From positions 62,001 through 126,000 of the forward strand of contig CAZOGK010000002.1 of assembly GCA_964579295.1 (NCBI GenBank): a stretch of DNA of 64,000 nucleotides. Direction: 5' to 3'. This DNA is from JAAYYY01 sp964579295 (lineage in GTDB: Bacteria > Chloroflexota > Anaerolineae > Promineifilales > Promineifilaceae). The notes under the pieces are model-generated. The model was not told the DNA's origin, ran no database searches, and saw nothing but the letters and a program-made list of their open reading frames with translations. Positions 34,191-42,010 of this stretch are shown in pieces; the stretch's first letter is position 1; every line of letters begins with the position of its first letter. The translations under genes were made by a program, and so were the position numbers.

Positions 34191-35498
34191 CTAACGGCGC
34201 CAGAACCAGCGGCTCAGGCCGGGCGGCGCTGCGCCGATCACGTCTCCCGTGCGCCCATTGGCGGCGACGGCGTAGCGCTTGCCTTCGTGCTGAAAGTAGG
34301 CCAGCCAGAGCGGTACGAGCGCCAGGCGGAAGGAAAGAATGTCGATATGCGCCGGGCTGAGCGTGACCTGCTGCAGGCGGCCCAGCGAGCGGCGGACCCT
34401 ATCTTCATATTCCTGAAAAGCAGCCCGGCGCGCCGCCAGCGAGGCGTCGCCAACTGTTATTTCGTAGCTCTGCGCCGGCCAGCTCGCCAGATAATCGGTA
34501 GCGAAGGCCAGCGCGTCTTCCCAGTGGAACTGCTGCAGCAGCGGGTGCAGCGCCTCCGGCAGCGTCTTGCAGGCAGCCACCGGGTAGTCGTCCAGCAGGA
34601 TGGCATAGTCGCCCTCTTCTCGCACCTGCTCGAAGCTTGCTCCTTCCAGGTCGAAAGGCTGCGCGCCGCGGCGCTGCTGGCGGTAGCCGCTCCAGCGAAT
34701 GGCGCCGCCGACGTCGAAAGTCCAGACTGGGAGATAGACCGGATGCGCAATCGCCCGCCCCCGCAGCCGCTGCGCCCGCATCCAGCCGTCGACTACCCGC
34801 TGCGCGCCGGCCTGGTCGACGACGAAGGGGATAATGACGTCCGGGGGAATCAGGGACTCCACGCTCGCTGCTGCCAGCGCGTAGGTGGCATCGCAGAAGG
34901 GGCAGGTGAGCGAGAGGGTGGCGGGCGACAAATGGAAGGACGCGCTGCAGCTATCACAGGTAAAGGCGCGCAGGCTTACCGGCCGGCGATGCCCCTCAGC
35001 GCGGGCCATGGTAACGATGAAGTCCTGTTCCTCAGCATTACCAGCAGCGGGTGGCGCCTGCCCATAGCCACAATGCTCGCAGTAGAGCGCCTCGCCATCG
35101 GGTGTGAAGACGAGCCGGGAGGCGCAGCGCGGGCAACTGAAGCGGCGCGCTCCGCTCTCCTCCACGGCGACTGAAGCAGGTGGCAGCCGGTCGGGGTCGA
35201 CAATGTCGCCAGGCTGCAGCCGGCCGTCGAGCAGCGCCAGCTCACGCCGGGCGCGCGGCTCGCCGGGCCGCACGGCTAATATCTCTTCCAGGTAATGGCG
35301 CTTCTCGGCCTCATCGGTGCTCAGGCGGCTCAGCCAGAGGCACGCTTCGACGAACTCGTCCGGCTGGTGGTCGGCGCGCAGCAGCCGCTCCAGGTAGCGG
35401 CGCGCCTCGGCCACGTCGCCGGCGCGGGCGGCTGCTTTGCCCTGCACGAGCAGGAGGCGGGTATCCACGGCAAATGACTGATTACGACGCCGGCCCAT
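34191..35498 (-). CDS. TPR and zinc-ribbon protein of unknown function
   Basis: 435 residues without a recognised enzyme domain. Residues 10-90 are TPR-like helices (GKAAARAGDVAEARRYLERLLRAD). Then come zinc ribbons: CPRC/CEHC at about 120-145 and CDSC/CPFC at about 180-205. The C-terminal half holds aromatic-rich segments (PVYLPVWTFDVGG, LALVPLWLAYFQHEGKRYAVAANGRTGDVIG) seen in many proteins labelled zinc-ribbon or primosomal-N-like, which probably form beta sheets. The final VAANGRTG motif is typical. Cytoplasmic role unknown. It is divergent from the peptide-binding lipoprotein gene with only 21 bases between starts. Confidence 0.7.
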   Translation of the reverse strand: MGRRRNQSFAVDTRLLLVQGKAAARAGDVAEARRYLERLLRADHQPDEFVEACLWLSRLSTDEAEKRHYLEEILAVRPGEPRARRELALLDGRLQPGDIVDPDRLPPASVAVEESGARRFSCPRCASRLVFTPDGEALYCEHCGYGQAPPAAGNAEEQDFIVTMARAEGHRRPVSLRAFTCDSCSASFHLSPATLSLTCPFCDATYALAAASVESLIPPDVIIPFVVDQAGAQRVVDGWMRAQRLRGRAIAHPVYLPVWTFDVGGAIRWSGYRQQRRGAQPFDLEGASFEQVREEGDYAILLDDYPVAACKTLPEALHPLLQQFHWEDALAFATDYLASWPAQSYEITVGDASLAARRAAFQEYEDRVRRSLGRLQQVTLSPAHIDILSFRLALVPLWLAYFQHEGKRYAVAANGRTGDVIGAAPPGLSRWFWRR

Positions 35499-35519
35499 TT
35501 CTTGTTACACTCCGCGCTG

Positions 35520-37175
35520 ATGAGAAACGTTGCTCTTCATTATTGGGCAAAAGCTTCGCGGTGGCAACCGCGGCGGTCTCTTTTGCCCCTCTTCACCCTC
35601 CTCGGTTTCCTGACGTTAAACTGCCAGGCTGTGTCGCAACTGCCTTCGCTCTTCAGCGAGACGCGTTTCGGGTACGACCCGGCGGAGACAGTCTACCTGA
35701 TGAGCGGGCAGCCGCGCACGCTGGACCCAGCGCTGACCCACGGCGGGCCGGGCGGCCCAGTCGGCCACATTTTCAGCGGCCTCGTCCAGCTGGATACCGG
35801 GCTGCAGGTGGCGCCCGATCTGGCCGCCGGCTGGCATATTTCGCCGGAAGGGACGCGCTACACCTTTTATCTACATCCGGCGGCGCGCTTCCACGACGGG
35901 CGGCCGGTGACGGCTGAGGACGTTGTTTTTTCCTGGGAGCGAGCCACCGACCCGGCTATGGGCTCGGATACGGCGCTGACCTATCTGGGCGACATTGTGG
36001 GCGTAGCCGAGAAGCTAACCGGTCAGGCGAGCGAAATTCGCGGCCTGCGCGCGCTCGATAGCCATACGCTACAGGTCGATATTGACGCCCCCAAGAATTA
36101 CTTCCTGGCCAAGCTGGCCTATCCGGTGGCCATGGTCGTCGACCGTGAGACGGTGGCCGCGCCGGGGTGGGAGTACCAGGCGAACGGCAGCGGCCCCTTC
36201 CGCCTGGAAAGCTGGCGCGACGATGAGATCCTGGTGTTGGCTCGTTTTGACGATTACTACCAGGAGCCGGCGAAAATCACCCGCGTCGTCTACCTGCTGG
36301 ATGCGGCGTTGCCCCTGGCCCGTTACGAGAACGGCGAGATTGACCTGGTTGGCGTCGGCGGCGCCACGCTGGAGCGAGTGCGCGACCCGAACAACCCGCT
36401 GTCGGCGCAGTTGCGTACCGGGGTCGATATGTGCACCAGCTACGTCGGCTTCAATGCCAGCAAGCCGCCCTTCGACGATGTTCGGGTACGCCGCGCTTTT
36501 AGCCACGCCCTCGATCGCCAGCGCCTGATCACCGGGCTAATGAGCGGGCAGGCCCTGCCCGCCAATGGGCCGCTGCCGCCGGGGATGCCGGGCTACCAGG
36601 AGCGAGCGCCGGCCTACCCGTACGACCCGGAGCTGGCGCGCGCTTTGCTGGCCGAAGCGGGTTATGGGCCGGACAACCTGCCCGTCCTCACCTATACGAC
36701 GGCCGGCTACAGCGACGTTAGCCCCTACGTCGCCGCGGTGATTACGATGTGGCAGGAGAGCCTGGGGATTACCATCGAGCCGCAGGTGCTCGATCCCTTC
36801 ATCTATACCGAGACCCTGTTCGCAGGCGTATCCGGCCACCTGTTCGACATGGGCTGGTGCGCCGACTATCCCGACCCGCAGAATTTCCTGGATATCCTCT
36901 ACCATTCGCGGTCGCCGCAGAATCTGGGAAGCTTTGGCGATGCGGCTATCGACGCCGGCCTGGAGGCGGCGCGCACGATTGGCGAGCCGGCGGCGCGCCT
37001 GTCCGCCTACGCCAGGCTGGAGGAACAAATCGTGGCTGCGGCGCCGGCCGTGTTCGTCAGCCACAGCCTGTCGGCGCTGCTGGTCAGCCCGGCGCTGCAA
37101 AACTACGAGCTGACGCCTATCGGCGTGCCGCAGTGGCGTCACGTCGTGCTGGATCGAGAGCAGGTCGGGCCATGA
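35520..37175 (+). CDS. Orphan peptide-type ABC substrate-binding lipoprotein (SBP family 5)
   Basis: 551 residues. A basic start (MRNVALHYWAKASRWQPRR) and hydrophobic core lead to the lipobox LTLNC. The mature domain shows LMSGQPRTLDPALTHGG, VAPDLAAGWHISPEGTRYTFYLHPAARFHDGRPVTAEDVVFSWERATDP and the late DMGWCADYPDPQNFLDILYHS, all family hallmarks. No permease or ATPase is next to it; it could share the importer at 5.3-10.9 kb or one elsewhere. The ATG at 35520 is preferred because the lipobox fits; no ribosome site is visible and a TACACT lies 8 bases upstream, again suggesting a leaderless mRNA. The stop overlaps the aminotransferase start. Confidence 0.9.
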   Translation: MRNVALHYWAKASRWQPRRSLLPLFTLLGFLTLNCQAVSQLPSLFSETRFGYDPAETVYLMSGQPRTLDPALTHGGPGGPVGHIFSGLVQLDTGLQVAPDLAAGWHISPEGTRYTFYLHPAARFHDGRPVTAEDVVFSWERATDPAMGSDTALTYLGDIVGVAEKLTGQASEIRGLRALDSHTLQVDIDAPKNYFLAKLAYPVAMVVDRETVAAPGWEYQANGSGPFRLESWRDDEILVLARFDDYYQEPAKITRVVYLLDAALPLARYENGEIDLVGVGGATLERVRDPNNPLSAQLRTGVDMCTSYVGFNASKPPFDDVRVRRAFSHALDRQRLITGLMSGQALPANGPLPPGMPGYQERAPAYPYDPELARALLAEAGYGPDNLPVLTYTTAGYSDVSPYVAAVITMWQESLGITIEPQVLDPFIYTETLFAGVSGHLFDMGWCADYPDPQNFLDILYHSRSPQNLGSFGDAAIDAGLEAARTIGEPAARLSAYARLEEQIVAAAPAVFVSHSLSALLVSPALQNYELTPIGVPQWRHVVLDREQVGP

Positions 37176-38329
37176 ACGAGCTGCGCCATCTCTTCCTGCT
37201 CGATCCCGGCGTCCACTTTCTCAATCACGGCAGCTTTGGCGCTCGCCCGCGCGCCGTCTTCGAGGCGTACCAGCGGTGGCAGCGCGAGCTGGAGCGGCAG
37301 CCGGTGGCCTTTCTCGGCCGGCGCTGGTTCGAGTTACTCCCGCCGCTCCTGGAGCATCTCGCGCGTTATGTCAACGCAACAGCTACCGACCTGGTTCTGA
37401 TTCCCAATGCTACTTATGGCGTCAACGCGGTAGCCCGCTCCCTGCGGCTGGAAGCAGGCGACGAAATCCTGACGACGACGCATGAATACGGCGCTTGCGA
37501 CCGAACCTGGAGCTTTCTCACGCGCCGCCGCGGCGCCCGCTACGTGCGCCAGCCCATCTCCCTGCCGGTAGACGACCCGGCGACAATCATCGCCCAATTG
37601 TGGCAGGGGGTGACGCCGCGCACCCGGCTCATCTTCGTCAGCCACATCACCTCGGCAACGGCGCTGCAGATGCCGGTGGCGGCAATCTGCGCGCGAGCGC
37701 GCGAGGAAGGCATTCTCACCCTGGTCGATGGGGCCCATGCGCCCGGACAGATCCCGCTTGACCTGGAGGCGCTCGGCGCCGACTTTTATACCGGCAACTG
37801 CCACAAATGGATGATGGCGCCGCCCGGCTCAGCCTTTCTCTACGCCCGGCCAGAGCAGCAGGCGCTGCTGGAGCCGCTGGTCGTTAGCTGGGGATGGGAG
37901 AGCGAGTGGGAGAGTGGCTGGTCCCCATTTCAGGAGCAGTTTAGCTGGCTGGGCACACATGATCCTGCTGCCTATCTCTCCATTCCGGCGGCCCTTGACT
38001 TTCAGGAGGAGTACGACTGGCCCAGCGTGCGGGCGCGCTGCCACGAGCTGGCGCGCCAGGCCCAGGCGCAGATTGCCGAGCTGACAGCTCTCCCGCCGCT
38101 CTACCCCTCGTCGTTTTTCGCGCAGATGTTTGCCGCGCCGCTGCCGGTCGGCGATCCCCGCTCGTTCCAGGCGCGGCTCTATGAGGAGTTTGCGGTCGAG
38201 GCGCCGGTGACGTCCTGGGAGGGGCAGACGCTGCTGCGTGTTTCCCTGCAGGGCTATAACGACGAGCAGGATATTGAGGCGTTACTGGCGGGGCTGGCGC
38301 GGCTGCTGGGCAGGGACAGCCGCCAGTAG
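37172..38329 (+). CDS. Class V aminotransferase (isopenicillin-N-epimerase-like, PLP)
   Basis: PLP enzyme of 385 residues. LNHGSFGARPRAVFEAYQRWQRELERQP is the typical N-terminal stretch of the isopenicillin N epimerase/hercynylcysteine lyase-like group. LIPNATYGVNAVARSL (phosphate loop), VDGAHAPGQIPLDL with Asp186, and YTGNCHKWMMAPPG with the Schiff-base Lys212 complete the active site. The reaction is uncertain: C-S lyase, epimerase and desulfurase activities all occur in this group. Its ATG overlaps the binding-protein stop as ATGA, so the two genes are coupled. Confidence 0.9.
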   Translation: MNELRHLFLLDPGVHFLNHGSFGARPRAVFEAYQRWQRELERQPVAFLGRRWFELLPPLLEHLARYVNATATDLVLIPNATYGVNAVARSLRLEAGDEILTTTHEYGACDRTWSFLTRRRGARYVRQPISLPVDDPATIIAQLWQGVTPRTRLIFVSHITSATALQMPVAAICARAREEGILTLVDGAHAPGQIPLDLEALGADFYTGNCHKWMMAPPGSAFLYARPEQQALLEPLVVSWGWESEWESGWSPFQEQFSWLGTHDPAAYLSIPAALDFQEEYDWPSVRARCHELARQAQAQIAELTALPPLYPSSFFAQMFAAPLPVGDPRSFQARLYEEFAVEAPVTSWEGQTLLRVSLQGYNDEQDIEALLAGLARLLGRDSRQ

Positions 38330-38330
38330 C

Positions 38331-38429
38331 TCAGTCGCCTTCACGCCGGCGCTCGAGACGCGGCAGAAAAATGGCCGCCAGCAGCAGCAAGATAAAGACG
38401 ATGGTGACGAGGAATCCGAAAATATCCAC
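38331..38429 (-). CDS. Very small single-span membrane protein
   Basis: 32 residues: MDIFGFLVTIVFILLLL, then AAIFLPRLERRREGD, so one hydrophobic helix followed by a positively charged tail that would stay in the cytoplasm. The GTG start has GGAGGG three bases upstream. It lies just after the terminator of the 65-residue protein gene on the same strand and one base from the aminotransferase stop. It could be a regulator or small subunit of a membrane complex, but could also be a chance frame. Called from composition and ribosome site only. Confidence 0.45.
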   Translation of the reverse strand: MDIFGFLVTIVFILLLLAAIFLPRLERRREGD

Positions 38430-38451
38430 TTTCCCTCCGGCGACAGGTAAC

Positions 38452-38479
38452 AAAAAGCCCCGGCCATACAGCCAGGGCT
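38452..38479 (-). terminator. Rho-independent terminator (minus strand)
   Basis: Minus-strand stem AGCCCTGGC (38479-38471) with GCCGGGGCT (38464-38456), one T-G wobble, followed by five T (38456-38452). Ends transcription of the 65-residue protein gene. Confidence 0.85.
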
Positions 38480-38501
38480 GGCTTGCGATTTCGCGGCAGA
38501 G

Positions 38502-38699
38502 TTATTTCTTCTTCTTGAGCACAGGAAGGCCGTTGCGGCTCTCCGACACCTCGTAACCGCTGGGAACATTGTCGAGCGCGCCATCTTTGACTTCCTTGGC
38601 GAAGAAATAGATGGTCTGGGTGCGACCGTTCTTAAGCGTGGTGTCACGCTTGTGCAGGAAATACTGATTGCCCTTCGAGTTGGTAAAAGCGTAAGCCAT
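38502..38699 (-). CDS. Small conserved protein of unknown function (65 residues)
   Basis: MAYAFTNSKGNQYFLHKR start, then LKNGRTQTIYFFAKEVKDGALD, VPSGYEVSESRNGLPVLKKKK. I recall similar short proteins from several environmental bacteria, but without known function. The chain is basic, beta-strand rich, with a Lys-rich end, so nucleic-acid or ribosome binding is possible but unproven. AAGGAAGG precedes the ATG; the longer frame reading upstream has no ribosome site. It has its own promoter and terminator, so it is expressed as a monocistron with a leader of about 75 bases. Confidence 0.82.
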   Translation of the reverse strand: MAYAFTNSKGNQYFLHKRDTTLKNGRTQTIYFFAKEVKDGALDNVPSGYEVSESRNGLPVLKKKK

Positions 38700-38783
38700 T
38701 TTTCGTTCCTTCCTTACTGATAATCTTTGCGCTTCACAGCCCATACAGACTGTTTCTCTGGAAGCGCCCACTTGAGTGCATGC

Positions 38784-38812
38784 ATAGTAAACAAAGATGC
38801 TCGATTTGGCAA
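38784..38812 (-). promoter_or_regulatory. Promoter of the 65-residue protein gene
   Basis: Minus-strand TTGCCA (38812-38807), 17-base spacer, TACTAT (38789-38784). Confidence 0.6.
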
Positions 38813-38923
38813 GCCTCTCGAGTAATTCTAAGCGAGTTCATGGCAGAAACGGGGTAAAAATGCCCGGAATCAGACAATCTGGTGCGGTTTCACAGGCTGC
38901 CCGGCGCCCACTGGCCGGAATCG

Positions 38924-40105
38924 TCAATAGATAGGCAGCGCCGGTTCCACTTCCCGCGCCCAGCGGTTGATGCCCCCTTCCAGGTTGAACAGCTTGCCAA
39001 AACCGTGCCCGCGCAGGAGGCGGATGACGTCGGCGCTGCGTGCGCCGGTGCGGCAGTAGACGACGATTTCCTGGGCAGTGTCTAGCCCGCTCATCTGCTC
39101 CAGCACCTGCGCCTGGGGGATCAGCGTTGCGCCGAGGTGGCCAAGGTTGCTGATGGTCCACTCGTGCGGCTCGCGCACGTCGATCAGCAGCAATCGCTCG
39201 CCCGCCTGTAGCCGCTCGTGCAGGGCGGCGGGGGTGATGGCCGGCACATCGTCGCCACTTTCCAGGCCGTGCTCGTAGGCGCTGCGGTCGTGGGCAGGCA
39301 TGCCGCAGAACTGCTCGTAGTCGATCAGCTCGGTGAGCGTCGGCTTTTCGCCGCAGACCGGGCAGTCGGGATTCTTGCGCAGCCGGACCTCGCTGAACTC
39401 CATGTTGAGCGCGTCATAGAGCAGCAGGCGGCCGATAAGCGGCTCGCCCACACCGAGAATCAGCTTGATCGCTTCTGTGGCCTGCAGGGCGCCTATGACG
39501 CCCGGCAGAACGCCGAGGACGCCGCCTTCGGCGCAGCTGGGCACGAGGCCGGGCGGAGGCGGCTGCGGGAAGAGGCAGCGGTAGCAGGGGCCTTCTCTGG
39601 CGTAAAAGACCGATACCTGGCCGTCGAAGCGGAAGATGCTGCCGTAGACGTTGGGCTTGTCCAGCAGGACGCAGGCGTCGTTGGTTAGATAACGGGTGGG
39701 GAAGTTGTCGGTGCCGTCGACGATCACATCGTAAGGCGCCAGGATCTGCAGGGCATTGGCCGACGTAAGCGGCACGGGGTAGGCGTCCACCTGCACGTGG
39801 GGGTTGATGTCCAGAATGCGGTCGCGGGCGCTATCCAGCTTCGGCCGGCCGATGTCGCCGGTGCCGTGAATCACCTGCCGCTGCAGGTTGCTGGCGTCGA
39901 CCACGTCATAATCCACCAGGCCCATGCGCCCCACACCGGCCGCCGCCAGGTACATGGCCAGGGGCGAGCCGAGGCCGCCGGCGCCGATGAGCAACACGCT
40001 GCCGGCCTTGAGCTTCTTCTGCCCGGCCATGCCCACCTCGGGCATGATCAGGTGGCGGCTGTAGCGGCGCACTTCCTCGTGCGAGAGGTCGCTTCTCTGC
40101 AACAT
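38924..40105 (-). CDS. moeB: MoeB/ThiF-type adenylyltransferase with C-terminal rhodanese domain
   Basis: E1-like enzyme that adenylates the C-terminus of a ubiquitin-like sulfur carrier (MoaD, ThiS or similar) and supplies sulfur through its rhodanese domain. 393 residues. ATP site LLIGAGGLGSPLAMYLAAAGVG (39-60), zinc cysteines 174/177 and 248/251, Cys191 in SCAEGG, and the rhodanese active-site loop VVYCRTGARS with Cys351. This domain order is that of MoeBR/MOCS3-type proteins. No moaD, thiS or cysO lies nearby, so the pathway (molybdopterin, thiamine, cysteine or thiolated tRNA) is open. A strong promoter lies 39 bases upstream. Confidence 0.93.
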   Translation of the reverse strand: MLQRSDLSHEEVRRYSRHLIMPEVGMAGQKKLKAGSVLLIGAGGLGSPLAMYLAAAGVGRMGLVDYDVVDASNLQRQVIHGTGDIGRPKLDSARDRILDINPHVQVDAYPVPLTSANALQILAPYDVIVDGTDNFPTRYLTNDACVLLDKPNVYGSIFRFDGQVSVFYAREGPCYRCLFPQPPPPGLVPSCAEGGVLGVLPGVIGALQATEAIKLILGVGEPLIGRLLLYDALNMEFSEVRLRKNPDCPVCGEKPTLTELIDYEQFCGMPAHDRSAYEHGLESGDDVPAITPAALHERLQAGERLLLIDVREPHEWTISNLGHLGATLIPQAQVLEQMSGLDTAQEIVVYCRTGARSADVIRLLRGHGFGKLFNLEGGINRWAREVEPALPIY

Positions 40106-40143
40106 ATCTTTCAGAATAATCTGGCAAATTGCCTCTTTGGCTC

Positions 40144-40171
40144 AGTATAGCCAGGCGACATACCCTGTCAA
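40144..40171 (-). promoter_or_regulatory. Promoter of moeB
   Basis: Minus-strand TTGACA (40171-40166), 16-base spacer, TATACT (40149-40144). Confidence 0.8.
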
Positions 40172-40237
40172 ACCGCGCGTGGCGCGCTCGCGCAGCCACG
40201 CGTCCAGCGCTCTTACGCATAAACAAAGAAAGTAGGC

Positions 40238-40243
40238 TACACT
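40238..40243 (+). promoter_or_regulatory. -10 box of the fha-rodA-pbpA operon
   Basis: TACACT; predicted transcription start at about 40250. No clear -35. Confidence 0.45.
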
Positions 40244-40263
40244 AGCGCCATGGAGGAACCGAG

Positions 40264-41550
40264 GTGAAATCATTACAGACCGGCTTTGCCCCTATTCCTT
40301 CTCCAGTACAGGAGCTGGCCGAAGCGCTGCTGGAAAGCTTCCCCACGGACATCATGCTGCTGCTGGGCCTCTCCCTGGCCGAACCGTCGCTGGAGGTCGA
40401 TCTGGTGGCGCTGACGCCTGGCGTGGCCGTGGTCGGCATCCACGCGCAGGGCGCGGCAGAGGCGACGCCGCAGCTTGCCGGGCAGCGGGTGGCGACACTG
40501 CAGCAGCAGGCCAATCTGCCCGCCCAGCTGCCCGTCTACGTCTGCTGGCTGGGGGGCGCACCCCCGGCCGGCCACGCCGACAATACGCCGGCGCTGGCCG
40601 GCGCGGAGGAGCTGCAGCGCTATATCCTGCAGGCAGCCGGCCAGCACACGGCCCAGGAGCCGCAGGTAATGGGCCGCGTCGCCGAGCTGCTGCTGGCGCG
40701 CGAGCGCTCGGCCGGGCAGGAGCGGCGCACGCCCCTGCGCCGGGCGCTGCGCGCGTTAGGCGAGCGCTTCGACGCCGGTCTCTTCGAGCAGCTGACGCCG
40801 CTGCGCTTCGGGCGGCGGGGCCGGGCGGTACGGCCCGCGGACATCAACCGTCACCTGGAAGCGGCCATGCTGGATCGCCAACAGCTGCTGGAAGATGTCA
40901 ACTACGGCAAGATCGTGCCCAACGAATACCTGGTCGAAGTTGGCCCGCAGACGTATGAGCAGCGCTTTCGCCCCATTGCCGCTGACCTTACCAGCCAGTG
41001 GCAGCGGCGGCTGCTCGACGCGCTCAACACCGCTAACGGGCGCCAGGGCAGCCGCGTCTATCGCTTTGGCGGACCGGTCGTGGTCCATCTGCGGGCGGCG
41101 GCCGACGTGCCGGAAGATGAGGTGCGCATCCGCAGCCGGGTGAACAACGAGCAAGCGGTGGCGGCGGCCGTGGGCGTTCCCTGCCTGCAGCGGCTGCCGC
41201 GCGGGCGGAGCTGGCCGCTGCAAGCGGCGCTGGTGACCGTGGGCCGCAGCCAGCAGAACGACATCGTTCTCGACGAGCCCGAAATCCAGAACCGCCGCCT
41301 GGTGAGCAGCCAGCACGCTTACCTGCGCTGCCGCGGCGACCGCTGTCATCTGTACGACGGCAGCCCCGATGGCAAGCCGTCGCTCAACGGCACCTACGTC
41401 AACGGCGAGCGCATCAGTACCGATGGGCGTCTGCTGCGCGATGGCGATATCGTCGTCCTGGCCGCCAGCGACCCGCAGAACCCGCGGCCGGATGCGCCGG
41501 GTGTGGCCGGCTTTGTCTTCCGCGCTAACTGCGCCGCCGGAGCCGCCTGA
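40264..41550 (+). CDS. fhaA: FhaA-like protein: DUF3662 plus FHA domain
   Basis: 428-residue phosphothreonine-binding adaptor. Residues 1-165 have no family I recognise. The DUF3662 part is at about 175-275 (VRPADINRHLEAAMLDRQQ, GKIVPNEYLVEVGPQTYEQRF). The FHA domain occupies about 313-410 with VTVGRSQQNDIVL, SSQHAYLRC and SLNGTYVNGERI. In Mycobacterium, FhaA is phosphorylated by PknB and controls peptidoglycan synthesis; gene order here supports a parallel role. The GTG start has GGAGGA 6 bases upstream. Stop and fhaB start overlap by one base. Confidence 0.9.
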   Translation: MKSLQTGFAPIPSPVQELAEALLESFPTDIMLLLGLSLAEPSLEVDLVALTPGVAVVGIHAQGAAEATPQLAGQRVATLQQQANLPAQLPVYVCWLGGAPPAGHADNTPALAGAEELQRYILQAAGQHTAQEPQVMGRVAELLLARERSAGQERRTPLRRALRALGERFDAGLFEQLTPLRFGRRGRAVRPADINRHLEAAMLDRQQLLEDVNYGKIVPNEYLVEVGPQTYEQRFRPIAADLTSQWQRRLLDALNTANGRQGSRVYRFGGPVVVHLRAAADVPEDEVRIRSRVNNEQAVAAAVGVPCLQRLPRGRSWPLQAALVTVGRSQQNDIVLDEPEIQNRRLVSSQHAYLRCRGDRCHLYDGSPDGKPSLNGTYVNGERISTDGRLLRDGDIVVLAASDPQNPRPDAPGVAGFVFRANCAAGAA

Positions 41551-42008
41551 TGGAGACGGTGCTCGGCGTTCTGCTCATCGCCGGCAAGTGGGTGCTGATC
41601 GCGCTTGTCTACCTGCTGCTATTTGTCTTGCTGCGCGCCGTGCGCAGCGAGATGCGTACCCGCATGGCCGCCCCCAGCCCCGCGACGGCCGTTTCCGGGC
41701 GGCTGCGCGTGGTGGAGCCGGGCAATACCCGCCTGAGCCAGGGCCAGGTGCTGCCGCTGGCGAATGAGGTCGTGGTCGGCGCGCGGCGGGACCGTCTCGG
41801 CTCTGAGGATATTGTGCTGCCGGACGACTACGTTTCCGCGCGCCATGCTCGCCTCCTCTGGGACGGCGTTACCTGGTGGGTCGAGGACCTGGATAGCACC
41901 AACGGCACCTTTGTGGGCGGCCGCCGCATCGACCCCGGCGAGCGCGTTGCCCTGCGCGAAGGGGGCCAGCTACAGATCGGCGGCGTGGTCTTTGAGCTTT
42001 CGGCCTGA
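41550..42008 (+). CDS. fhaB: FhaB-like membrane-anchored FHA-domain protein
   Basis: 152 residues. One hydrophobic anchor at about 5-30 (GVLLIAGKWVLIALVYLLLFVLLRAV) is followed by a cytoplasmic FHA domain at about 68-150: VVVGARRDRLGSEDIVL, VSARHARLLW and LDSTNGTFVGGRRI, with the phosphothreonine-binding Arg, Ser and Asn positions intact. It corresponds to FhaB/FipA of actinobacteria, which links kinase signalling to the division and elongation machinery. It sits between fhaA and rodA, as in the actinobacterial cluster. Confidence 0.92.
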   Translation: METVLGVLLIAGKWVLIALVYLLLFVLLRAVRSEMRTRMAAPSPATAVSGRLRVVEPGNTRLSQGQVLPLANEVVVGARRDRLGSEDIVLPDDYVSARHARLLWDGVTWWVEDLDSTNGTFVGGRRIDPGERVALREGGQLQIGGVVFELSA

Positions 42009-42010
42009 CC

